The notes: generated by a model from the sequence alone, not told the origin. A DNA stretch of 64,000 nt from Daphnia carinata (GCF_022539665.2 NC_081335.1:3100001-3164000), one strand, 5' to 3'; positions 37,091-49,400 are shown, counted from the stretch's first letter. Numbers and translations: made by a program.

Positions 37091-38766
37091 ATGTCGTTTT
37101 TCATTCGTAAAAATCAACGCGGAGCCAAACGTAGTAATGGTGCAACCGTCACTGGCAGACCCAAAACGTACAAGGAAAAAAAGCGTTTGGCCCACGACGA
37201 CGAAATATCTAGCCATTCGGAAGGAGAAAACGATGATTCCAGAGTCTATACAGAATCGGAAGAAGATGAAGAAACTGTACAAGAAAAAAGGCTAAGGCTC
37301 ACGAAAGAGTACATACAAGAAATTGAAAACCAAGGTTGGTCAAATGTTACCATTTTGTTTAAATTAAATATTAATTGTGTTTTCCACAGAACGCATAAGA
37401 AGAGAAGAGCATGACATTGACAAATCTGTAATTGCACATAGACTGAAAGAGGACTTGCTTGAACAGAGTGGCAGACTAAGAAGAACAGTTGCAGATTCAT
37501 ATGAAAAGGTCAATGAAGCTTTGATAAGGCATTTGCACTGCAAAGATCACAAACAACCTATTACTTGTTTGACGATATCACCTGATTGCCAATCTCTGTT
37601 CACGGCCTCAAAAGATTGCACCATTGTTAAGTGGTGTCTTGTAGATTTCAAAAAGGTAGCCGTTATCAAAAGGGTTGATAAGAAAACTTCCTCTGAAGTG
37701 AAAGGCCATAAGTCTGTGGTGCAAAGTCTTAGTATTTCGTCTGATGGAAAATTTCTGGCAAGTGGTGATCTAGACAATCAGATTCATATTTGGGATTCAA
37801 TAACAATGAAATGGATGCACACATTTAGAGGTATTGTACACCAATTCCATGTTTTCTATGTTGCATAAATTGAATTTTTTTTTATTGCTAGGACATAGAG
37901 ACGGCATCACTGGCTTAGTTTTTCGTCGCGGCACCCATACGTTGTACAGTGCTTCAATGGACCGTACTGTGAAAATTTGGAATTTGGATGAAATGTCCTA
38001 CGTAGAGACGCTGTAAGTTTGCTCGATATTCTGTTTATGACGAGTATTAACCCTTACATCCCTAGATTAGGTCACCAAGATGCCATCACGTCCATCGATG
38101 CCTTAAACAAAGAACGAGCGATTACGGCAGGAGGACGAGATAACTCTTTGCGTGTATGGAAAATTCCCGAAGAGTCGCAGCTCATTTTTAATGGACATCA
38201 AGGATCAATTGACTGCGTCCGTCTTATCAACGAAGATCACTTCGTCAGCTGTGGAGATGACGGGTATAGCATTCAATGAGTTGATAAAATAATTCAATGT
38301 TATGTTACATAAAGAATGTGCTTTACGATTTAGTATGCTGTCGCTATGGGGCTCACAAAAGAAAAAACCACTTTGTAGTGTATCCGTCGCGCATGGAGTG
38401 GACGCGTCGAATAACCAAGCCTTTTGGATTTCCTCAGTAGCTGCGTTAACGAATACAGACCTTATTGCTTCAGGTATGCAATAGATCTTAATCTTATAGA
38501 AACCTATTTAAATGAGAAAATGTTTCAAAGCAGGATCACAAGACGGTTTTATTCGTCTATGGAAGTGTGGCGAGAACTTCCGCTCTCTAACACCTCTATT
38601 TAGCGTTCCGGTTTGCGGATTCGTTAACTCCCTGGCATTTTCCTCAGATGGGAAGATGTTGATTGCCGGTCTCGGTCAAGAACATAGACTAGGCAGGTGG
38701 TGGCGGAATGGATCGGCCAAAAACGAAATTGTCATCATTCCGCTCAAGCAACGTGAGACATCATGA
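37091..38766 (+). CDS. RRP9: U3 snoRNP-associated WD-repeat protein RRP9 (U3-55K)
   Basis: Six exons: 37091-37334, 37390-37830, 37892-38012, 38066-38263, 38334-38473 and 38534-38766; 458 residues, close to the 475 of human RRP9. The N-terminus is basic then acidic (KRSNGATVTGRPKTYKEKKR, then YTESEEDEE). A helical segment follows (RIRREEHDIDKSVIAHRLK). WD repeats then run from about residue 140 to the end; good examples are GKFLASGDLDNQIHIWDS, LYSASMDRTVKIWNLDEM, AITAGGRDNSLRVWKIPEES and GSQDGFIRLWKC. The GHQGSIDC and KIPEESQL segments are characteristic of this family. RRP9 binds U3 snoRNA in the nucleolus for early 18S rRNA processing. The gene ends 85 bp from the convergent NCAPD3 gene. The start was chosen by Kozak context and by the MSFF start of the conserved basic region. 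Confidence 0.92.
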
Positions 38767-38851
38767 CCTCCTCTGTGAGTGAATACAAAATTTCTTGAAT
38801 TCAGGGTACGTGATTTATTGTTATTAATTCCAAAAAGTTATTTAACGAATG

Positions 38852-41800
38852 TTAACGACGCCTTCTTTTTGGTCGCACCGCTGAGGCCTCGAGCTCTGGC
38901 AGGGAGTCAGTTTGGTTAGGATCGTGTAGATGAATGTCACTTATATCTACATCTCTTATTTGGAAACTAACGTCATCATGTGGAACATTTCTGATCGGAG
39001 TGCTCATAACTCTCGATCTCAAAATACGCTTGGTCGCCACATTCCGCACTAGAGGTACCTTTGGTATTTCAGGTTGTAAAAACGCACGAGAAGTATCCGT
39101 CATTGGAGCATCTTTCTCTACTGGTGCCTCACTTTCCCCATTTGGACTACTACTTGCATTCGGCCTTTCCGTTGTAAATTGTTTCCCATTCCTTTCGTTT
39201 GATTCGGCGACCGGTTCTTGTCCTTCTACCGTTGTTGGTGGAATACTTTCGGACGGATTACTTTCAACAGCTCCAACGGGGGTTTCACTTTCCCCCTTCG
39301 ATAGTTCCGCGTTGTTCGTTGATGTTTCTGTGGATTCGGTGGTAGGATGGTTGATTCTACTTCGCCTATCATCACCTTGTTGAGTTCTGGCTTGCTCACC
39401 TTCGTGTGGATTAATTAACTCTGCAGGCGGTACAGTTCGCTCCACTCGAGAGGTCCGCAATTCCGCATCCAATCTCTCCTGTTGCTCAAACCGTTTTAGA
39501 TCGAAATCAATTTCAGCCATTAATTGGCGATCTTCGGCAAGGATTTCTTGGATCTCGTCTTTGTAATCCTTCATTAGCTCCCGTAGAAATTGCATGAGAT
39601 TGCCCATTAGTGAGGACTTATTGGCCGCTAGTTTACGTTTTAAAGCGACGACGATTGGTACAATGTTTTCGATAACATTTCGTTTTACAACCTACATAAA
39701 ATCGATCGAAATTTAATCATTCTGGAACGGGAACACGGAAACAGAATCGTTACAAACCTGAGCAATGATAGCCTTCTTAGTGGACTGTACAATAGCTTGA
39801 GCTATATCTTCTTTCTCTACGGGATCGTCTTCCGTGGAAGCAGCCAATGAAGCTAATTTAATATCCTCCGATGAAAGTACGGCAAGGGCATCCTTCAAAA
39901 CAGCTTCAGTGGAAGCCTTTTTTAGAGACATAACATCCTCAACAACTCCGTGGAGCACATCGCGAGTTAGTCGGAAAGTAAGCTGAAACCGTGCCTCGTC
40001 ATCTATGTTCTGCAACATGAACTGGTAAATTTGGAATCGACGTTCTGCGTTTTGCTGTCCTGGAAATATAACTTGCAATTAAATATTTTCTGCGTCTCGT
40101 TACAGGGAAGTACACAAACCAGCGATGGAAAACAACTTCCTTTCTCTCTCCGTCAAGGCAAATTTATTGTATGTTGGGTGACCCTTGTAGTCATTGAAGT
40201 GGAACACGCTCTCGATGAAGTGCTGCTGTATGATGGTTGGTTGTCTATGGAGTAAACGCTGGGTAACATAGAAGTGTGCCAGAACTCTTAATCCTTCGTC
40301 ATCATCGCATGCCAATTGCAGGATGCGGAAGAAAAAGGTTCCACGAATCTTGAGGTAATCTTCTTGCAAAAGATGTATCAGTAAGACTAATGTTTGCTTC
40401 CTTACAGCAGGGATTGGATCACGTAGACAAGCCGTTACTTGGGGCATAACGGGATCAATGGCGGTGGCATAGCGAATTACCCAATCGCACAGACAACAAA
40501 CAATATTGTTGCGGACCGTTTCGTGTGGAGTCGTTTCAAGGAGACGACCCAGACCCGGAATAAGCTGCGTGGAATATTACACAAATCCAATCAGAACTAA
40601 AGGAACTTTGTGAAAGACAAAGTATACCTGTTTGGCCATCTCCTCATGTTGAACACTGAGTTTCCCCAGTGAAATGATAGCGGCCGCTTGTAGTCGCGGA
40701 GGAAGCTTTCTTTTAGGCTGGGACTGTGGCTGAGAGAAAGGAATCGGAGCGTCCACGCCGCTCTCCGGTTGAAAAGCAGCGTGCTGCAGTACCAAGAAAT
40801 GTCGCTTGTTGACTTGTCTAGGGCAGTGCAACCCAACGGAACCCAGTATGAGAATACGACGCGCCAACTGCTCCTCCTCCTCTGGTAATACAGCATCCTA
40901 TGACAGTTAATAACATTTGGGATAATTGACTTTTTTTTTAAGTTATCCGGCATACTTGCTTCCTGAGATGGCTGCTAAGGAATTCTCCACAATCGGATAT
41001 AATTTCTCCTGCCCATAGAGCGGCTTCCTTCTGGGCTTCGCTTTCATCTTTTACTTGCTGCTGGATGCAATATACAACCATATCGCAAACGGTGGAGATG
41101 AGGTTTGTAGGTAAGTGACAGTGCGCAACTGATCGACTTGAAATTGTGCTGAAAAAATTAAATGAACAGTCAAGCTCAGATAAATATGCTACAAGAAAAG
41201 CAACTTCTTTTTACGTACCGAACAGTCTCTATGTTCTCCTTGTTCATACTAGGTAAACATGCTCCTATGGTTTTATATACTTGCTGTAAACAACAGACGA
41301 TCACCGGATTCTGTGAGCTTATGTTTTCATGGAGATAATCGAGGGTAAATTTCTGCAAATTCAAAAACAATTTCAAAATTTAAATATGGTGTGAAAAAAC
41401 CTAATTCTAATAACAAGAAACAAACAGGAAATGGAGAATTTTTATAAAACCTTCACGTTGGCATCAATGATTGCATGGCGAGCCAATATAGCAACGAACG
41501 TTAATGCCGCTCGTGGGCGCTCCTGGCTGTTTGCAAGTAAAGCTCTTGGGAGTTGTGCTGGAATCTGCTGTTGACGGGACCAGACCTCAACCGCTTTACT
41601 CAAATAAATGTCCAGGCCTTCCTCTATTATAACTTCCAAAAGCGTCCAGCCTTGCCTACTGTCATGACCAAGCAACGGGCGCAGAACCATCTGATCAGCA
41701 CACTCCAGAGCTTTTTCTTGTACGCGCGTTTCACCATCAAGCACCAGAGGCAGTACCGATTGTGCCCATATTTTTTGTGTGGCTTCGTTTTCTGGATGTT

Positions 41801-43616
41801 CGGACAACAGTTCCGTCAACATTTGCGCTACGTTGCGACGGATGAGCATGGCGATATCTCGGCAAGCATTACCAAGTAGCTTGAGAAGATCAAGAGTCAG
41901 ATAGCGTCCATGTCGTCGAGCTACCAATAGCAGTAATTGTAAGGCATTTTTACGCACGTGAACCTTTTCGTCGAGGGATCGTTCTTGAAGAAGACTGACG
42001 ATTTCAGAGGCTTTTGGCAAAAATTTGGAGTTTATCTCAATGGGCCCTTCTGCTTGCAATAGTTCCACAATGTCAATTTCTTTGCTTTCTTCATTATTGA
42101 CTGTTTGCCTATCAATGTCCTCAGCAAACATGATATCGAGCATTTCAACCATGGAAGGATGATTTGACTCGATACATTCACCCAAGATAGAAAGAGCTTT
42201 CGCTCTGACCGTTGCAGATGGATCAGAACACAAGGCAAAAATGACAGCAAAAATGACAGCAAAAATGGGCATATCAACTCGTCCGTTTTGCAACAGAATT
42301 GACAATATTTCCGTGGAAAGAAGGCGTAGATAGGCTGGTTCTGCATAAGCAAGTAGCAGAAACCAACGTATAATGCCTATGAAAGTCAAAGAATCATCTA
42401 CAAACCTGGTATTAATATAACATTACTATTTATTACCTTGTTGATGTTCTGCAGGAATAAGCTGAAGTAAATCTAGCGCAGTTTGGGCTGTTTTCTGACG
42501 ATATTCGGACTTATCGACGACTTCAGTACAAATATGTTTAATCACTCCTTGCAAAAGAGGGTAGATAACGGCTCCAAACTTTGCGACGAAGGTGCGTACT
42601 AACTTGAAGCTAATTTCTTTCAAGGCTATTAAATTTTTGTTATTCAAATCTTTATCACCGGGGTCCAGTGTCAGATGTGGCAGAATGTGCACGAAGACAT
42701 GATGGACAGTTTGGACGGCATCGCCATGTAACGGAGTGCAGAAGTTTTGTACTATTTCAAGCGCCTTTAGACTCACTGTTCCCCTATCCAGGCTGATGAC
42801 TGGTAGTATGCATTCAACAGTTTCTTTCAGGATGTTGGGATATCGTTTCAAAGAAAGATGTTGTGGAACTAGCAGTAAAGCATCCAAATAACTTGAGATA
42901 GCTTTCTCTACTGAAGCAATTTCTTCAACCCCAAGTGGAGTGTCTTCTTCATTATCTTCGACTTCTATAGCAGGCTGTCTCTGACTTTTCTTTGCTTGTT
43001 GAGACTGTGTTGCATTTTTCTGTTGGTATTTCCTGATTTGCACATACAGCAGAATAAGTTGCAATGACTTCATATACAACATTTGATGGAAGACTCTGAA
43101 AGCCATACTCCCAGGAATACATATCATTGTTAAATACATCTTGGCAGCTTCAAAACACAGTTCACGCTCATCAAAACTGCTTGCAAGGGTTGAACCCCTA
43201 TCAATAAAAAAACCAGTAAGTGCCAGCAAATTCTGAATATTCACTTTCTTCTCCTGAAACAGAAAACCCCAGAATTTGGCTCCCTTGTCTAAAAGGCTTG
43301 TATTGAATGTTGAAGAAGAATTTTCTGGCATCTCTGAATTCCCGATTGATTGCCTTGCAGATGTCATAGCACCATTATTTTCAGATATTCCACTGGTCGA
43401 ATTTAACCAACAGGAAAATGCTCTCTGCAAATTTGTGAATCGTGCGCTGACGTGACATTCACCAAGAATTTCATCGTAAAATAGTGGTAAATCTTGACAG
43501 TGCAAGAAATCGTTTTCGATCACCTCCGTTACCCAATCGGTTTCAAGTTTTTCCAACTGCAGTTGAATGAGTTCCGATGCTACAGCATGTTCGTATATTT
43601 GAACGTTATCTTCCAT
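38852..43616 (-). CDS. NCAPD3: Condensin-II complex subunit D3
   Basis: Eight - strand exons: 43616-42437, 42376-41451, 41352-41219, 41148-40956, 40897-40628, 40564-40120, 40059-39758 and 39691-38852; 1429 residues (human about 1500). HEAT-type helical repeats run from about residue 395 to 1050 (DPSATVRAKALSILGE, EKVHVRKNALQLLLLVARR, AMLIRRNVAQMLTELL, DPIPAVRKQTLVLLIHLLQ). The segments RGTFFFRILQLACDDDEGLR and NAERRFQIYQFMLQNIDDE match the conserved condensin D3 C-terminal core. The last exon starts with VVKRNVIENIVPIVVALKRK and then becomes a disordered, Ser/Thr/Pro/Glu-rich tail ending in RPKRRRR. Condensin II shapes mitotic chromosomes. A 12-nt tandem duplication (about 42238-42265) adds FAVI. 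Poly(A) signal AATAAA lies on the - strand at 38814-38819. Confidence 0.92.
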
Positions 43617-43678
43617 TTTTTTTTTCTATATCTTTGGAACTGTTTGGATTCACAAACTAACACGAAGACGTCATTCTG

Positions 43679-43689
43679 TTGGCGGGAAA
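43679..43689. promoter_or_regulatory. E2F-like site upstream of NCAPD3
   Basis: TTGGCGGGAAA matches the E2F consensus TTTSGCGC-type core (TTGGCGGGAAA form) and lies about 65 bases upstream of the NCAPD3 start codon. Cell-cycle control of condensin genes by E2F is known in animals; use of this particular site is an inference. Confidence 0.5.
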
Positions 43690-43819
43690 TTTAAGGGAAT
43701 TCGGTGGTAGAATAAGCAGACGACGTTTTCTTTTTTAAACTGAAAAAAAATGCCAGACATTTTTTAAAGGTAAAATCTGTTGCCAAATAAAAAAGGAAAT
43801 CAAGTTTATTTTTCAATTG

Positions 43820-43856
43820 GCTGCCGATGCTCTTACATTGAACCATGAGTTATATC
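43820..43856 (-). pseudogene. tRNA-like half (5' part)
   Basis: Read on the - strand it begins GATATAACTCATGG and contains TTCAATGTAAGAGCATCGGC. This matches the 5' half, D-arm included, of the tRNA-like copy at 49329-49400. No T-arm follows, so it is a truncated copy. Confidence 0.45.
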
Positions 43857-43908
43857 TAACAATTTCTTACTTTCCTTTGTTTCCATGATCCAATTATATC
43901 ATCCGTGA

Positions 43909-43981
43909 TATCGCACGATTGCAGAGCGTTGTAACAATGTGGTACATTTCCTGGGTTCGAAACCCGGCGGCGGTTACAACA
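43909..43981 (+). pseudogene. tRNA-like sequence
   Basis: A good T-arm is visible (CTGGGTTCGAAACCCGG, five pairs with one wobble), preceded by a D-arm-like CGATTGCAGAGCG. The anticodon and acceptor stems do not fold well. It reads best as a decayed tRNA or a tRNA-derived repeat, not a working tRNA gene. Confidence 0.45.
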
Positions 43982-46900
43982 CCGGAATAATTTCGAGTAA
44001 GTTTTATGATGCACGATTCAAAGTATACCATAATTGAGGAAGTATTATCCAAGTATAGAAGATTTATATTTTCTTTATTAGCAAAAAACAATTTCTTGGT
44101 TTCACCTATAACCTTTTCAGCATTTTTTGTCCAATCCTTTTCTTCTTTGGATACACATGTTCACTTGAATTGAATGATATTGGTATAATATTATCCAATC
44201 TTAATAAGTTTTAATTTCACCACAAATGGCGTTAACGACGCAAAATTTAACGCCAAATGCCAGCTTGACAGCTTCAGCAGAACTTTATTTAACAGTGATC
44301 TTCTTCGTACTTGCTATTTGAAGTTCTAAAACGGTTTTCTAACTTGTCGGAATTTGGCTACGACATTAGGTGCCCACTCGCATATCACACATAATAATAA
44401 CAAGGTATAAGAGCCTGTAGACTCCTATCTCCTATATTTTGATTATTAGATTTGCGTAATCTGAATTTTTCTTGGCTCGCTTTTCGAATTGCGATTGGCA
44501 AGTATGGCAACGTTTTCCGCAGCCGTATTTCATGTATTAGCTTCTAAGATTTAGCAAACGGCATGACAATGCTGTGGCAAAGCCGGCGGGCATTCTGGTA
44601 AAGTACTGAGTTGCTGGCTAATATAAATTCTGTCGGAGGTCAGAAGTACCCAACAGTGAATGATGGGATTCCATTCAATAAATTAAGTTGAGGATTCTTC
44701 TTTGTATTTGTCAGTTTTTAGTATTCTATGTCGATGTTTTCTGAAAATTAAATTTTCTTGTGCTGAATCGTACTTTGCACCGTGAATTTTTTCGTAGTGT
44801 TTCCTCCCTGGACACTTGTAGTACCATTCGGACGTTCGGGCCACGTGGTTAAGTCAGTTTTCATTATGAACTTATGAGGAAAAATTGGGAATTTGTTTAA
44901 GTATACCAATTTTATAAGCTTAAATTCAGGTTGTTATTATGTGCATTTGTTATCTTGTTAATGTGAAAATATGAGTCTGGTATTAATGTTTCTAAATCAT
45001 TTGTTGCAGTTGTGTAAATCCTGTGGTGAAAAGGACGGATTATGTTGGAGGAATGCCTTAAGGGGTGATTAGTAGGTGAGATAAGTTTATATAGTTGAAA
45101 TTAATGATAGGTATGATGACCCCTTAAAGTATATGATAGGAATTGTTGTCTGAACATCTAATCATGCTTCTTTTTATTCTGAAATTTATTTTTTTGGTGT
45201 TTAATTTAAGTATTGCTAGTGAAGCTGAAGCTGTTTTTGCTTTTTCAGGTGTTCTGTGTCAGCCGTATCTGTATTCTAAAGGTTGTCGTTTGGCGTTGCT
45301 TTCTGTTCTTCCATGCTGTAGGGCTACAAGGTGCTTGCTAGATTTTGTCGGTTCGCAGTTCATTCTGTGATTATGATCATCCTCTATGGTGAGCCTGTGC
45401 GTCTGTTGTTTGTTGTTCCTTTGAGGGTGGCTCTTTGTTGGCATCTTTACAATACATTTCATTTCATTTTAGGTTCTGCCTGTTATGTGGGGCTATCCTG
45501 CCTGCTGATGCTATGGTGTGGTGAGGTGTTTAAACTTCGGCTCTCTGCACCACTGTTCAGTGAATACTCTCCACTTTGAGTTTTCACGTTTGCAATGATG
45601 CTAGAACAAGGCTTGTAGTTACCAGCTGGTGACTTCTATTATTATTATTTATTTATTATTGAAGTGTGCTTTCTAGAACACTGCCAACAGCTATCAACTT
45701 GTGGTTGTGATTATTTTGCTTACTTTGCTTACTTTTGATGATTTCTTCGCAGGTCTTTGTGCTTAGTCAGGTGTGGAGTTTAATGCTTTACTGGTGAGTT
45801 TCATATTTTGCATCCTTCCATTTTAGAATCTTATCCCACCCATTGTGCTCCACTTTGATTGGTGTTTGGAAATTCTCATAAACTGATGAGTAACTCATTC
45901 TCTAAACGAGCTTGGTGTTCATTTGGTCAGAAGTTAACACTACAACTTATTTTCGGTAGGACATCTTTATGCGGATCAGGCAGCCTCTTTCCAGTATTAA
46001 AGGTACAGATGCTGCGTTTTCGTCTTGTTTGGGCATCTGCAGCGCGGGAATACTGGTGTGTATTCTATTATCGCTAAATTGGAGATTAGCACACTTGGCC
46101 TTCTTTTAAAGGTTGAGTTCTTTTCATCTCGTACGTGAATCTCCGTATCCAAGGGTTTCTTCGTGTTCGTATCATTGATTGCATTAGATTCGGATACACT
46201 AACCGTTTATTAATACTGTCTTTTCTTTAGCATTTCACCTTAACGATGTTGGAGGGTTTTGTCGTGGGCATGGAGACTGAACTTGCTACATGCTGGAACC
46301 TTGCGAATATCAAATTTGAACAGTGATAGTCTGGCTTCCCGCATTGATTGGAAAGTTGGTAAAGAAAAGTGCTTAAGCATCTGGAATTTCTGCAGAGCTA
46401 TGTGGAATTATTGCTATCAGTTTTGAGAAATTTTTACAGTTACAAGTTTCTAATGAATTTTTTTTTTAACCTAGGTTCTGAATTACATTGACTTCTCCGT
46501 TTCCTGTGTAGAACGTCTTCGTTTTGCTGAATACGTTGTACTGGTGTTTGTTTATTACTGCATTTGGCACACCTTTTATGATTTTATTCAATTTCAACAG
46601 TTGTCAAGTTAGTCTGATCCTGTTATTTGTTTTAAACTTAGTGCAGATATGTATTACTAAATGTATATGATAATAATATTATCATGTAGCTAGAAAAATG
46701 ACCCATGCATGAGTTATGGGAAAATTAATGAGGTTCCTTATGTTGAAAATGGTGTTTTCTAATGATGAACTACACCTACATTTGTTTTATGACTTCAAAC
46801 ATTTGTAAGGTTGACACAAATCATTATGATTTGACATCGAAAACAATGCTGGATCATACAACACCATGTGTTCTATTATGTTGAGCTGTATTTTCAATTT

Positions 46901-47165
46901 AAAGCTTTTTAAAAGCCGTTCAACTTAAAACTTGAAGATAAGTGTTTTTGTTTGCTATATTAGTGTATAGTGTATTTTGGTCATATACTTCTGATTAATA
47001 AAAATTTTCAATTCTTATTTTTAACAGATGTATTGGTTAAATTGAATTTAACATTTCTTGGTACGTGAAGTCAAATTTACAGCGCATTTTTATGACATAA
47101 TTATTTTCGGTTTCGCTCTGTTATTTTGTTATCAATTTACATAATTATAATAGTTTCTTCTAAAC

Positions 47166-47182
47166 CTATGGCAATCCGTTTT

Positions 47183-47213
<31 letters not shown>

Positions 47214-47308
47214 AAATATCGGCCTTTTTTTCCGTTTCACTGCTATCGCCATCTACCGGTCGATAGCAGTAAAACAAAAAGAAAGGTCGCTAAAACGGAT
47301 TGCCATAG
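47166..47308. mobile_element. Fold-back MITE-like element
   Basis: The 18-bp ends CTATGGCAATCCGTTTTA and TAAAACGGATTGCCATAG are exact reverse complements, 143 bp from end to end. The arms continue to pair imperfectly inward to CTGCTATCG/CGATAGCAG around a short loop. The left arm has gained a run of about 18 C and 13 A (about 47184-47216). No coding sequence and no clear target-site duplication are present, so the superfamily is unknown. Confidence 0.72.
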
Positions 47309-48625
47309 ATTGCATCAAACTTACCCATTCGGCAACTCAAGTGTGGATATGTTTTTCTTTGATAATTATTTTATTTTGCTACTATGCTTGGTAAACTGCG
47401 ATCGTGCCCAATATTTTTGCCTATGCATTTTAGGTCTACTCTTAGGTGATCTATACATGATATTGTGTTTTAAAGTGATCTGCTTTCACAGCTACATTTC
47501 TGTGTTCTTTTCTGTTGGTCTATGGCTCTGAATTGAGGCAAGTATATCTATTATGCTATGTCACTAAGTACTATAGGGAAGGGAATAACTGAAGTTGATT
47601 GAGGTCTATTCTGATTCCCCTGATATCCATCTCAACAGTTTTTATTTGCTTTTCAACATCCATTTCATAGTGGGACATGTGGCTTTGATTAATATTGCCA
47701 TAAAGACTGCCGAAAATGGGTGTGATACGGAGACCCAGAAATGGCATGAGTTCAACATCAAACATGGATTAGGTACTTTTCGGTTTTTTGTCTATCGAAA
47801 AAGTATTTTTAATGCTATTATTTTGCATTCACAGAATTTTAGCGGGGGATCAAGTCAAGTCTGGAAGTGTTACAGGATGGAAGAGTGAGCCTACAGTTGA
47901 TAAAACACAGAGTGCATTACCATTAAGGTATGAGGTAAAGTAATAGAGTATGCACATTGTCTAATGAGAAGTACCATCTTGTGTAAATGAATCTTGTATA
48001 ACAGCAATCCTTTATAGTTCTGTCACAGCTAGAAGCCTCAAATAATTCTGCTTCTCTTGCTAAAGAACAACTTGTCCTCTATGTTCAGAGTGTTGGTGAA
48101 GCTGGGTACTTAAATGACCCTAAAGATGTTTCACTTCGCTGGCATTGCAGCGATGAACATCATACATGGACTCTTTAAGTATAAACGGAATTGTTTTCAA
48201 AAAATTTTGAATTTATGACGAAGCATTTCTCCTCTTTTTTGCCAACCATGTCTAATCTACAAAAAAATTTATCCAATAGGAAAGGATTTTCAGCATACTG
48301 GGAACACAACTATCAACAATGCAACATTCTACGGGTGCTATTTTATCATTCAAGAGCCTTATACAATGATTTTCATCTGCAATTTGTATGGCCTTTCCCA
48401 AGCTTCTGCCAGAAGTTGAATCTATGAGTCATGTAAGTCACATGAGCAACAATTGAGATGCTTAATGGTGTTGTTTTTCTTTTCTCAGAATAGGTTAATA
48501 GTAACATTGGATCTGAAAAGATTCTTGGTTGGGGCAAGACACTGAATAAATTGTAATGATTGGATGGATGACATGACATTCCTATACTTCATTCGGATTC
48601 CCGAGACGGTATTTTATATTTAAAA
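47309..48625. other. Region with no supported gene
   Basis: Contains an open frame at 47595-47888 (+) that looks superficially protein-like but has no family motif. A possible splice out of it leads to a stop at once. Nothing else was recognised. Confidence 0.4.
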
Positions 48626-48808
48626 AATTGAAGTGCATATCTGGGCTCCCTTCCTTTCCGTAGCCCCGTTTCCCCTTGACTCGTAATAAGCCCGTAGGGG
48701 GTCATGCCCCTACTGTACGGTATATATAAAAACAACATATACCGAGGTTTGGAGGGCTCTGGCCGGAAAGGGGACGTGGATGTCCGCTTAGTCCGATGAT
48801 GTGTTCAC
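48626..48808 (+). repeat. 183-bp repeat, left copy
   Basis: It starts AATTGAAGTGCATATCTGGG and ends near GATGATGTGTTCAC. About 97% of positions match the inverted copy at 52715-52897. Inside is a hairpin GTAGGGG/CCCCTAC. The repeat has no inverted ends of its own. Confidence 0.85.
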
Positions 48809-48908
48809 GGAGGGCTCTGTGGCTACCCACAAATCCGAACTAAAGGTTAATCGCTCCTGTAAAAATGTTCCAAATCTTCAGCTCTTCTTCCGGCTTCTCT
48901 TAGCCAAT

Positions 48909-49006
48909 CACCGGGTAATCTCCCCGGTGGGTCAACAAGGCAGTGTCTCCCCCTGCCTGGGTTGACGGCAACTTTTGAAAGGGCTATTGTGCCTTTTTAA
49001 AGTTGC
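48909..49006 (+). other. Three consecutive stem-loops followed by AATAAA
   Basis: SL1 48909-48929: CACCGGG/CCCGGTG, loop of 7. SL2 48931-48966: GTCAAC/GTTGAC closing an inner GGCAG/CTGCC. SL3 48968-49006: GCAACTTT/AAAGTTGC closing an inner AAGGGC/GCCTTT. They are separated by one base each. A poly(A) signal AATAAA follows at 49037-49042. The tight packing suggests a structured RNA 3' end, but the function is unknown. Confidence 0.6.
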
Positions 49007-49328
49007 AAAAATAATTGTAATGTGCAGAGAATTGTCAATAAAATTTTTTTTATAAAATATTTTTTGCAAAATTTGTTTCTTTCATTATCTGTTTTCGCTG
49101 TGTTCACACATTACATTTATCAACTTTTTCTTTTATTTAGCTTGCTCAATTCATCTTTATTGTTTTTGCAACCGTGAGGTATGCATTATTCCCATAGGTT
49201 TATCGTTAATCTGTAAGTATTCAATTATTATTTATTACACTCTTTGAATTCTTCAACTTAGATTCAAGGAACAACGTGTAATACATGGATATTTTCTGAA
49301 GTAATTTTGTATTTGTATTTTGTTTTAC

Positions 49329-49400
49329 TCGTATGGGAACCGATCCACATACATTCAGCGTGCAACGCCGATGCTCTAACATTGAGCCACGAGATATATC
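49329..49400 (-). pseudogene. tRNA-like sequence, Ala(UGC)-like anticodon loop
   Basis: 72 bases on the - strand. The D-arm is GGCTCAATGTTAGAGC. The anticodon stem TCGGC/GCTGA closes the loop GTTGCAC, which reads UGC. The T-arm is degenerate (GGATCGGTTCC instead of GGTTCGATTCC) and the acceptor stem does not pair. Probably a tRNA-derived repeat. Confidence 0.5.

Larger units (their letters stand above)
43617..47165. other. Gene-poor AT-rich region
   Basis: Begins with the short upstream region of NCAPD3. After the tRNA-like sequences (43820-43981) the DNA is T- and G-rich, with short open frames that carry no recognised motif. Stretches that resemble splice donors and acceptors are frequent. 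A spliced long non-coding RNA is possible but cannot be shown from sequence alone. Confidence 0.45.

Noticed and set aside
44588-44653. Hairpin, ATATAA and ACAGTG resembling an H/ACA snoRNA
   Set aside because: The second hairpin is far too short and no guide pocket could be drawn.
45113-45156. ATGATGA and CTGA spaced like a box C/D snoRNA
   Set aside because: No convincing terminal stem; both boxes are expected by chance in AT-rich DNA.
47595-47888. Protein-like open frame (SPDIHLNSFYLLFNIHFIVG)
   Set aside because: No known family, and the only good splice from it leads directly to a stop.
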